A stretch of 64,000 bases of DNA from an uncultured Saprospiraceae bacterium (GTDB lineage Bacteria > Bacteroidota > Bacteroidia > Chitinophagales > Saprospiraceae). The stretch's first letter is position 1; each line of letters begins with the position of its first letter. The DNA is taken from the NCBI GenBank assembly GCA_937959115.1, contig CALGAW010000031.1, forward strand, positions 1 to 64,000, read 5' to 3'. Below are positions 18,782 through 25,994 of the stretch, piece after piece. Both the position numbers and the translations under genes were made by a program. The notes below the pieces were generated by a model. It saw only the letters and a list, made by a program, of their open reading frames with translations, was not told the DNA's origin and ran no database searches.

Positions 18782-21436
18782 TTATAATTTTATAAATCGC
18801 TTTTCAATCGTTTGTGAATCGGATCGTAACCGTAGAACATACATTCCAGGGGATAAATTATGTACATTCAATTCAACGTTAGAATTAAAATCATTTAAAG
18901 CTTGTTGCTTGATTTTCTTCCCGTCCATTGTCCATATCTCTAACTCTTGAAGCGTAAGGTCAGATTCAATCGTTAAAATATCCGATACAGGATTTGGGTA
19001 TAATTGTAAATTTGATGCCGTTTGTTCCTTTTCTTCTTCTGTTGTAAGCAGTAAGTCAGGTAAGAGACACCACTGAAGTAAAGTCCCTTGATCGCCTCCA
19101 GCATCATCGAAAATAGTTAACACCCAATCACCATCAAATGCTTGACCGATAAAGTCAGAGAGGTTCCCTCGTGGTCTGAAAAGACCAATTGTTGGTGTTC
19201 CACAAATGACTGAACTTGCTTGATCTTCAAATTGAATTTCTAAATCATCATTAAATCCACAAGTGTCTATCATCAGCTCAACTGTGGTACTAGTTGGACC
19301 TGTTAGGTAAATATTCAGATCTCCGAGAAAAGAATGATCTATTTGAACAACAACACCTAATTTAGACAAGACCATCCCTGTTGAAACACTTATGGTATCA
19401 GTGACCGTAATATTGTCATCAATTGCTAATCCTGGAGAGTTGGTATAAACTCCACAATTTTGTGTTGGAAAGGAAAAACATGCAGGCGGAGAAGTAAACA
19501 AGTCAGGCAGAGTAGTAGCACACGGACCAGTTCCCACAATATCCACAGTGACAGTGACAGGCAGTCCATCAGCAACCAATCCTGTTAAAATTACTGTTTG
19601 AGGACTAACATCCACAGGGAATTGTTGACCATTTATATCCATATTGCCGTTGGTGGCAGTATGATTTATAATTAGTTCCTGTGTATAGGTTCCATTTGTT
19701 GAATCACAAATAGTTTGGGGCCCCGGACTTACGCTAGAAATTACGCAAGCAACAGGTTCAAATGCACAAATTTCAAAAGTTCCAACATTGTCATTTGAAT
19801 AATCATAAACCCTCAGATAATAAATGCCTGGAGTACCAGTATATACAATTGGCCACTCATTGTTGAATGCAACACAATTTTCCTCAACTAAAGCACCACA
19901 AGTACCAGAGTATAATGTTGAAGAGGCATTAGACCAAGTTACATTTTGAACATCAAATACGACGTTACCCGAAGCAGGAACCGTCACCTCAAACCAAAGA
20001 TCTCCTCCATTATAACTTCCACAAGAGGGAAGAGGCAATGCACCGGAGTCCGTCGTAGAAGCATTCGTTGAAACTGTCCATGTTGAACAAGAACCCATTT
20101 GAACATTCAATGTATCAGAACTCAAACAATTGTCGTTGGTCGGAGGCGGAGGCGGCGGAGCAGGCGTTTTTATACAAAGATCAAATGTTTGACTACTAGA
20201 ACTAAAGTAACTATAAACCCTTACAAAGTAAGTACTACCAATTGTAAGACTAGTAACAGTACTAGCATCAGGATCACTGCAACTTAAGGACATTAATCCC
20301 CCACAGGTGCCAGCAAATACCTCATGAACCATGTCTACACTATTACCAGAGGTAGCAACTACATTTAGCAGTTCAACAGTATGTTCTGTGCTTGTTGCAT
20401 CAAAAGAATACCAAACGTCATCATTCGCTGTTCCAATACAACCTGTCTGTGATTGTGAAGCAGTGGCTGTTGCACCTGAGAGAAATATGCCACATGAATC
20501 ATTCGGATTCGGCGTTATCTTGAGTGCATTTAGACATTCGTCATTTGTAGGTGGTGGCGGAGGAGTCTTTATGCAAATGTCAAATAGTTGATTATTTGAA
20601 TTAAAGTAGCTGTAAACTCTAACAAGATAAGTCGTTCCTATCGTTAAGCCTGTTATTGTACTAACATCAGGATCACTGCAACTTATTGAAGTTAATGCGC
20701 CACAGCCGCCAGAGAATACTTCATGAACCATATCAATGCTTGTGCCATTGATGGGTACTATGTTTAACAAATCAACTGAATGAACAGTGTTTGTTGCAAC
20801 AAAAGAAAACCAAACATCATTATTGGCCGTTCCTATACAACCAGGCATTGACATGGTAGTAGAGTCTGTTGAACCTGAAGCAAGATTTGTGCATGTTAAG
20901 TTCGGATTGGGGGTTAGCATGATGGCATCAGCACATTCATCATTCGTTGGAGCAGTTGGAGGAGGTGTTAATGTAACATCTAAACAGAAATCTGTCCAAT
21001 CAGGTGTCCCCCAGTTGGCAATTACGATATAGTAAGTAACTCCATTTGCTAAGGGGGTAAATGTTTTGAGGCTTAAGTTTGCAGTAGAAGAACCATTATC
21101 TATTGAATTGACGCAATTTGGACCATTTGCAGGGCAGTTGTCAAGAACGAATACGCCTGCATAGGTTTGTGTTATGTTGGTTAAATTTATTTGAAGCGCG
21201 TTAACTCCATCACCAACTATTGAGAACCAATACTCATCATCATTATAGAATGAAACACATGGGTTGATCGGTGCTCCACCAGCATTCGGAAAATCACCAG
21301 CTTGCCCCTGAGAGCTTCCACATTGCGTGACTCCTAGCGTTACTGGAACAGCCGTCAGACATGTAGCCTGACTGTAGCCTAACGTAAAAAATATTAGGAT
21401 AAAAAATAGGGTAAAAGTAAGTTGTCTTTGGATCAT
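18782..21436 (-). CDS. secreted multi-domain protein: PPC-like repeats, P domain, T9SS sorting domain
   Basis: The 884-residue protein has a signal peptide (MIQRQLTFTLFFILIFFTLG, YSQ). Four bacterial pre-peptidase C-terminal-like modules follow (about 25-160, 165-300, 300-430, 435-565). The second and third are close paralogues sharing GCIGTANxDVWxSF and SCSDPDxST. Pro-rich linkers (TPPPPP) separate them. A proprotein-convertase P-like domain (about 665-800, ending GDWVLTIFDDAGGDQG) precedes a type A sorting domain (LQLYPNPVSDILTIES to the end). No catalytic domain is visible, so I regard it as an adhesive or carbohydrate-binding surface protein rather than a peptidase. Convergent with the preceding gene. 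Confidence 0.85.
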   Translation of the reverse strand: MIQRQLTFTLFFILIFFTLGYSQATCLTAVPVTLGVTQCGSSQGQAGDFPNAGGAPINPCVSFYNDDEYWFSIVGDGVNALQINLTNITQTYAGVFVLDNCPANGPNCVNSIDNGSSTANLSLKTFTPLANGVTYYIVIANWGTPDWTDFCLDVTLTPPPTAPTNDECADAIMLTPNPNLTCTNLASGSTDSTTMSMPGCIGTANNDVWFSFVATNTVHSVDLLNIVPINGTSIDMVHEVFSGGCGALTSISCSDPDVSTITGLTIGTTYLVRVYSYFNSNNQLFDICIKTPPPPPTNDECLNALKITPNPNDSCGIFLSGATATASQSQTGCIGTANDDVWYSFDATSTEHTVELLNVVATSGNSVDMVHEVFAGTCGGLMSLSCSDPDASTVTSLTIGSTYFVRVYSYFSSSSQTFDLCIKTPAPPPPPPTNDNCLSSDTLNVQMGSCSTWTVSTNASTTDSGALPLPSCGSYNGGDLWFEVTVPASGNVVFDVQNVTWSNASSTLYSGTCGALVEENCVAFNNEWPIVYTGTPGIYYLRVYDYSNDNVGTFEICAFEPVACVISSVSPGPQTICDSTNGTYTQELIINHTATNGNMDINGQQFPVDVSPQTVILTGLVADGLPVTVTVDIVGTGPCATTLPDLFTSPPACFSFPTQNCGVYTNSPGLAIDDNITVTDTISVSTGMVLSKLGVVVQIDHSFLGDLNIYLTGPTSTTVELMIDTCGFNDDLEIQFEDQASSVICGTPTIGLFRPRGNLSDFIGQAFDGDWVLTIFDDAGGDQGTLLQWCLLPDLLLTTEEEKEQTASNLQLYPNPVSDILTIESDLTLQELEIWTMDGKKIKQQALNDFNSNVELNVHNLSPGMYVLRLRSDSQTIEKRFIKL

Positions 21437-21680
21437 TTTGTTTGTGTTTAATAAAATTCAGACCTAAATTATATTAAATATTTCAAACTACAAAATGATG
21501 CTAAGGATTAGACGTTGATTAGGATGACTCTTAAATGCCTCTTGTAGAGTTGAATAGTGGAATTGTTAAGACGATTCCTAGACATGGAAATCGATCCACT
21601 TCACGAAAAACATACTATCCCCTTGAGGGCTTCAACCCAAAATGAGTACACATTGCCCAAACAACCCTTTCAAATAAAGC

Positions 21681-22583
21681 CTACTGACCAAAAGCGCCCA
21701 TATCTGTAACACTGTAAGTGTCCAGATTAAAAGCGTTCGGGTCGACCCTACCTTCTTCAAAAGAGATGGTTCTGATAAGTGTTTTTTCCTTTTTGTTCTT
21801 TTTGGAGACTGTTTCCATTTCAATTGGGAAACCAGAGATTTGTTCCATGTATTTACTTCCTGAGTTGTTGGAAGCTCCAGCTTGGTTTCCGAAGCCGCGC
21901 ATGGCAGATGTGAAATCAAATCGTACAGATTCGTCTACCCAAATGGTAGAATTATAATCATCTGACTCTGCTAAATATTTCACACATTTTCTACCGGAGA
22001 TAAATCGAGTAGATCCTTCTCTTGTGACTTCAAAATTGTCATCTGTATTTGGTTGTACTCTAGGCGCTTGTTGTGCCATGATGATTGCTGTCTTCTTTTG
22101 CTTGTCAATCAACGTCATCTTCTTTGCATCATGATCAACGATGATTTTTGCAGAAGCATTGTCCATGGTCATGTCCATACAGACCACATTCTTATTAAAG
22201 AAGTAATTGGCAGTTCCTTCTGCAGTTTTTCCTTCTTTTGTGAATTCCATCTCCATCTCAAACATTCCAACGAAATCGCTATTAAATTGGTAGTCTTCTG
22301 CAGCCGCTTCTTCTAGGAAATCGTCATCGTTTCCTGATTGCTCTTCGCCTTTTTTCTTTTTTCCATTTATGGTATTTCTCGCACCTTCTTCTGCTTTATC
22401 CATTGATTTGTCAATACCTCTGTCTACACCTTTGTTTACACGCTTTTCTGCTTGACGTTGCACTTTGTCCAAGCTACGGTTGATCATTTTATCAGCCCAT
22501 TGCGCAGACATTGAGTTAATGCCAACAAAGGAGATAAGTAATACGAGAATACATAATTTTGAAACTATTCGATTGTCCATCAT
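21681..22583 (-). CDS. exported DUF4412-like protein
   Basis: The 300-residue protein has a signal peptide ending at SMSAQ (residue 28). Residues about 30-75 are highly charged and probably coiled (DKVQRQAEKRVNKGVDRGID). The C-terminal part (about 95-300) has the features of DUF4412-like periplasmic proteins (YFFNKNVVCMDMTMDN, ISGRKCVKYLAES), a beta-rich domain of unknown role. Two adjacent Met codons open the frame; the first is given. It stands alone between the P-domain protein and the SDR gene. Function unknown. Confidence 0.7.
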   Translation of the reverse strand: MMDNRIVSKLCILVLLISFVGINSMSAQWADKMINRSLDKVQRQAEKRVNKGVDRGIDKSMDKAEEGARNTINGKKKKGEEQSGNDDDFLEEAAAEDYQFNSDFVGMFEMEMEFTKEGKTAEGTANYFFNKNVVCMDMTMDNASAKIIVDHDAKKMTLIDKQKKTAIIMAQQAPRVQPNTDDNFEVTREGSTRFISGRKCVKYLAESDDYNSTIWVDESVRFDFTSAMRGFGNQAGASNNSGSKYMEQISGFPIEMETVSKKNKKEKTLIRTISFEEGRVDPNAFNLDTYSVTDMGAFGQ

Positions 22584-22771
22584 GGGAAAAAACTTTAAAA
22601 ATTGAATTACAATTAAATACGAATTTTAAGATACAAATTAATAGGAAAACATCCTAGACTGATAATAATTTATTTATCAATGAATAGTAAAGCATTTTTT
22701 GTGCCAATTCAATCGTCTAATAATTACTAAAATGGGTTTAGGTTTCGGCTTTCATAATAGAAACGACAAAA

Positions 22772-23500
22772 TCAAAGGCGCCACCCACCCGCAATATCTA
22801 AATTCGCACCAGTGATATAGTTGCTATCCTCAGCGGTTAAAAACAATACCGTCCGTACCGTCTCCTCCAGCGTAGCCAGTCGCCCCACAGGAATCTCATG
22901 TAAAGGTTTACTAATACTCGTTTCTAGTACACCCGGAGAAACCATATTAACAGTGATCCCTTCACCAGCTAATTCGGCAGCCAGTGTTTTTGTAATAATC
23001 AGCACACCATTTTTCGCTATGTAGTAAGGAGCAATCATTTTTTTAGCAGTGACTTGACCCAGATTAGCAAACCCAATATTAATGATCCGACCACTTTTAT
23101 TTGGGATCATCATCTTCGCTGCCAAGCGATTACAATAAAACGTAGCATTCAGGTTACTATTGATGATGGCGTTCCATTCCTCAAACTCAGTTTCAAGTAT
23201 ATTCTTCTTCAGATAATTACCAACGTTTTGTATAAAAATGTTTAACACAATCCCCTTTGCTTTTATGGCATCAAATAGGGCGACTACCTGCTTGGAATCA
23301 CATAAATCCGCCTGTATAGAAAAGCAATCAACGCCAGTCTCGTGACTGATCTCAGTTACCGTCTGCTCGGCTTCTGATTGGCTATGAAGGTAATGTATGA
23401 TAATACAATAGCCTTGTTGAGCAAGGGCAAGAGCCATCGCTTTACCAAGTCCAGTAGAGCTACCAGTAATTAGTGCATATTTAGGATTGCTGTTGTTCAT
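22772..23500 (-). CDS. short-chain dehydrogenase/reductase without the catalytic serine
   Basis: The 242-residue SDR protein has the nucleotide motif TGSSTGLG (12-19), Asp65 after the third strand, the Asn114 position and the catalytic pair Y159-xxx-K163. Where FabG-type enzymes read NIGS, this reads NIGF (141-144), so the usual catalytic Ser is absent. Pteridine reductases of the PTR1 group also lack this Ser, but they carry an Asp there, which I do not see. The start codon lies inside the end of the Nudix gene (20-bp overlap), so the two are translationally coupled. A reductase on a heterocycle or a nucleotide-derived compound is possible; the substrate is unknown. Confidence 0.85.
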   Translation of the reverse strand: MNNSNPKYALITGSSTGLGKAMALALAQQGYCIIIHYLHSQSEAEQTVTEISHETGVDCFSIQADLCDSKQVVALFDAIKAKGIVLNIFIQNVGNYLKKNILETEFEEWNAIINSNLNATFYCNRLAAKMMIPNKSGRIINIGFANLGQVTAKKMIAPYYIAKNGVLIITKTLAAELAGEGITVNMVSPGVLETSISKPLHEIPVGRLATLEETVRTVLFLTAEDSNYITGANLDIAGGWRL

Positions 23501-23903
23501 AGATCAATGTTACCAATTTACGGGTCGGTTCGTTTAAGTCCATTTCCAATGCTTCAGTCATCGATACCCAGGTATACTGTTGCGCTTCATCGTTGAGTTT
23601 CACAATAGTCCCTGTTGTTTTACAAGTATAATTTAGCAAAATCATGTGTGAAGGTTTGTAAAACTCATCACTGAATACACAATCATAAAACATAATAAAT
23701 CTGACATCTGTTATGGACAGCCCTGTTTCTTCCTTTATTTCGCGAACTAGTGCCTGTTCACAGGTTTCTCCGAGGTCTATTTTTCCACCAGGGATGCCGT
23801 ATTTGTCGCACCACTTGTGGGTTTTGACCAACAGAAAATTGTCGGATGCATTAAAAATCATCGCACCTACAGTTGTTATCGGATATTGTTGCTTCATTTT
23901 CAT
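23481..23903 (-). CDS. Nudix hydrolase
   Basis: The 140-residue protein carries a complete Nudix box at residues 40-62: G-x5-E (GKIDLGE), then REIKEETGL. Such enzymes cleave nucleoside diphosphate-linked compounds, Mg2+-dependent, in the cytoplasm. The substrate cannot be read from the sequence. It precedes and overlaps the SDR gene, so the two products likely act in one pathway or salvage step. A minus-strand terminator for the upstream gene lies just before it, so a promoter must lie within 23904-23945. Confidence 0.9.
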   Translation of the reverse strand: MKMKQQYPITTVGAMIFNASDNFLLVKTHKWCDKYGIPGGKIDLGETCEQALVREIKEETGLSITDVRFIMFYDCVFSDEFYKPSHMILLNYTCKTTGTIVKLNDEAQQYTWVSMTEALEMDLNEPTRKLVTLIYEQQQS

Positions 23904-23938
23904 TACAAGTATAACTTATAACTAGTTTAATTGTTTAC

Positions 23939-23975
23939 CAAAAAAAGAGTCAAAGTTCAACCGAACTTTGACTCT
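23939..23975 (-). terminator. rho-independent terminator (minus strand)
   Basis: Perfect 13-bp stem AGAGTCAAAGTTC / GAACTTTGACTCT with a 4-nt loop; on the minus strand it is followed by a T-run. It closes the transcript of the low-complexity protein at 24015-24566. Confidence 0.9.
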
Positions 23976-24014
23976 GGTATGTCTGAGAATTCCAATATCA
24001 AACAGATGTTGAAA

Positions 24015-24566
24015 CTACTTAGGCGCACTTTTCCCTTTTCCAATTCTCGGTTTCGTTACTTTAGGAACTGTTATCGTTGTTCCTGAAGAAGTGGTTGTTG
24101 TAGTAGTGGTAGGCGCACTTTTTCCTTTTCCAATTCTCGGTTTAGTAACTGTTCCAGCAGGAGCACTACTTCCTTTTCCGATTTTAGGCTTACCTCCAGT
24201 TGTTGTTGTAGGAGGTGGCGTATAAGTTGTTGTAGGAGGTGGTGTGTACGTCGTTGTAGGAGGTGGCGTATAAGTCGTTGTTGTTGTCGGTGGTTTTGGC
24301 TTTGCTTTCGGAGACTTTTTTCTTGTTTTTGAAGAAGTAGTCTTCGCAGCGGTAGAGATTGAATCTGCCTGTACCATTGCAATTTGCAGCGCATTTTCCT
24401 GACATTCTGCGTCCTTTTCTGCTTTAAACTCAGCGACTCTTTCTGCTACTAAGTTATCAATTTCAGCATTTTGTTTTTCTTGTGCTGTCATTGAATCTTC
24501 GAAAGAAGTGAACGTAAATACAGCAATTGTTATTGCGGCTAAAATATATAAAAATGATTTTTTCAT
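24015..24566 (-). CDS. exported low-complexity protein with Thr/Pro and GKGKSAP repeats
   Basis: The 183-residue protein begins with a hydrophobic signal segment (about 5-22). Residues about 30-70 are an acidic helix (AERVAEFKAEKDAECQENAL). The rest is low complexity: three copies of YTPPPTTT, then three copies of a KPxIGKGxSAP motif separated by Thr runs. This looks like an unstructured, cell-wall- or envelope-spanning segment. The acidic helix resembles that of the small lipoprotein immediately upstream, with which it is probably cotranscribed (58-bp gap). Function unknown. Confidence 0.7.
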   Translation of the reverse strand: MKKSFLYILAAITIAVFTFTSFEDSMTAQEKQNAEIDNLVAERVAEFKAEKDAECQENALQIAMVQADSISTAAKTTSSKTRKKSPKAKPKPPTTTTTYTPPPTTTYTPPPTTTYTPPPTTTTGGKPKIGKGSSAPAGTVTKPRIGKGKSAPTTTTTTTSSGTTITVPKVTKPRIGKGKSAPK

Positions 24567-24624
24567 GACGTTTTGTTTTTCTAATTCAAAAATTAAAGGC
24601 TTGATTTTAAGATAAAACCTAATG

Positions 24625-24849
24625 CTATTCTACTTCTGCAAGAATAGAATCTCGAAGCGAAATGACAAGTCCGTCAAATCTTTCTTCGCAATCTTTATCT
24701 AGTACAGCCTCTAGAGCTTCTACTTGAGCATCAAAAGTTTCTTCTACTTTCTTAGAAACTTCTTCCTCTGTCAATAGTTTTGGTCCGCAACTGAAAAACA
24801 CAAGTGTCAGTGTACTTAAAACTATTATAGATAATACATTTCTTTTCAT
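24625..24849 (-). CDS. small lipoprotein
   Basis: A 74-residue protein with a lipobox (LVFFSC, Cys at about 21), so it should be lipid-anchored. The mature part is a single acidic helix with one more Cys (EEVSKKVEETFDAQVEALEA, DKDCEERFDGLV). It shares the layout of a charged helix with DC/EC with the next gene. A -7-like box lies at 24934-24941. Function unknown. Confidence 0.65.
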   Translation of the reverse strand: MKRNVLSIIVLSTLTLVFFSCGPKLLTEEEVSKKVEETFDAQVEALEAVLDKDCEERFDGLVISLRDSILAEVE

Positions 24850-24933
24850 TTTAAATATGGATTTATTACGTTTTTGAAAAATGGTTCATCGAAAAATTGT
24901 GAGAAATCAATTCCCAGTAGTCTCTTTAAAAAG

Positions 24934-24941
24934 CAAAAATA
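24934..24941 (-). promoter_or_regulatory. -7 box (TATTTTTG on minus strand)
   Basis: Reads CAAAAATA on the plus strand, matching TAnnTTTG. It lies 85 bp before the small lipoprotein start. Confidence 0.4.
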
Positions 24942-25080
24942 TAACTTTTTACCTTCTTTTAATCATAAAATACTAGTTATCTATGATTTTTAGCAATATT
25001 TAGGGATAATACAAACCTGATGCCACAAATTATTGTTGGTCTGAATTGTTATCCATCATTCTATACTTTAGAGCATTTTG

Positions 25081-25503
25081 TTATTCATCTAAAACAGCGA
25101 TGCACTTCAGTTCTATTGCAATTGGAGTGGGTAGTGAATCAATTCCTACAGTAGTTCTGCAAGGCTGATTGTCTTTAAAATAGTTGGCATAAACCTTATT
25201 GTAGACAGAAAAATCTCGTTTCATATCAGTCAGGAAAACGGTGATATCCACTAGGTTTTCCCATTTAGCACCGCTTGCTTCCAATACAAGTTTTACATTT
25301 TGGAAGACTGAATGGCACTGTGCTTCAAAGTTAAATTCAGTATAATTTCCACCTTTACTTAGCGTAAGACCTGGCACACTATCATCCTTAGGATCTCGCG
25401 GTCCAATTCCACTTAAGAATAATAAGTTGCCCACTCTTCTAGCATGAGGGTATAATCCTACTGGTTTTGGAGCTTTATCTGCATTGATTTTTTCAGAAGC
25501 CAT
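25081..25503 (-). CDS. RidA / YjgF family protein, 2-aminomuconate deaminase-like
   Basis: I choose the internal ATG at 25503 (140 residues, MASEKINADKAPKP) over one at 25647: the extra 48 residues are basic and unlike the family, and a -7-like box (CAAATGTA on plus, 25515-25522) lies in them. The trimer-forming chorismate-mutase-like fold is indicated by LLFLSGIGPRDP, VFQNVKLVLEASG, ITVFLTDM and the conserved Arg in QPCRTTVGIDSLP. The opening GLYPHARRVGNLLFLSG is typical of the 2-aminomuconate deaminase branch, but no kynurenine-pathway genes are nearby, so imine deaminase is the safer description. Confidence 0.85.
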   Translation of the reverse strand: MASEKINADKAPKPVGLYPHARRVGNLLFLSGIGPRDPKDDSVPGLTLSKGGNYTEFNFEAQCHSVFQNVKLVLEASGAKWENLVDITVFLTDMKRDFSVYNKVYANYFKDNQPCRTTVGIDSLPTPIAIELKCIAVLDE

Positions 25504-25994
25504 CTTTTTTTTCTCAAATGTACAAACTATTGTTTGATATGTAAAGACAGAGAAGACGGAAGAACGACGGCGGAAGTTAACGCAGAGGGACTTTAGATCA
25601 TTCTTGAATCTTGAAGCGTCTCCCACCTCTTGTCTTTTTTCAAACAAATCGATGTTTATACTTTTTTTTTTAGAATATTAATGTAATGCTTGAATTTCAA
25701 TGCTTAGATCATTCATTTTTTGTAAATTTGCAGAACGCAGCTTAAAAATTCAAACTCGTTTTGCTTTTGTGACCTATGTCACAGAGTTTTGTCACTAAGG
25801 TAATTTTGTTAAGCGGATCACCTTAGTTTAGTCGAGCTAAATAAAGGCAAAAGCTTAAATTTTTATAAAAAAGCAATTATATTACCAATTCATTTGAATT
25901 AAGGATCAAATAATAAATTGGTAATTATAATTAAGCATCTGAATTACTAGTAAGATTAAGTTTGAGAAAACATTGTTGCAATTACCCAAACATC
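25504..25994 (+). promoter_or_regulatory. long structured leader / intergenic region upstream of the PorE-like gene
   Basis: 491 bp with no gene. A -7-like box TAAATTTG at 25723-25730 would give a leader of about 255 nt. The leader holds the TGTGA-N6-TCACA palindrome (25768-25783), an 8-bp stem ACTAAGGT / ACCTTAGT (25794-25801, 25820-25827) and a long stem with core ATTACCAATT / AATTGGTAAT (25881-25890, 25916-25925) that extends outward with one bulge. None is followed by a T-run, so the structures look regulatory rather than terminating. Confidence 0.5.
25768..25783. promoter_or_regulatory. CRP/FNR-type operator-like palindrome TGTGA-N6-TCACA
   Basis: TGTGACCTATGTCACA is a perfect palindrome outside its 4-nt centre and matches the classical CRP spacing exactly. 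Its position about 40 nt downstream of the presumed start would suit repression. The binding protein is not in the window. Confidence 0.45.

Noticed and set aside
25504-25647. N-terminal extension of the RidA protein
   Set aside because: Unlike the family, and it contains a promoter-like box.
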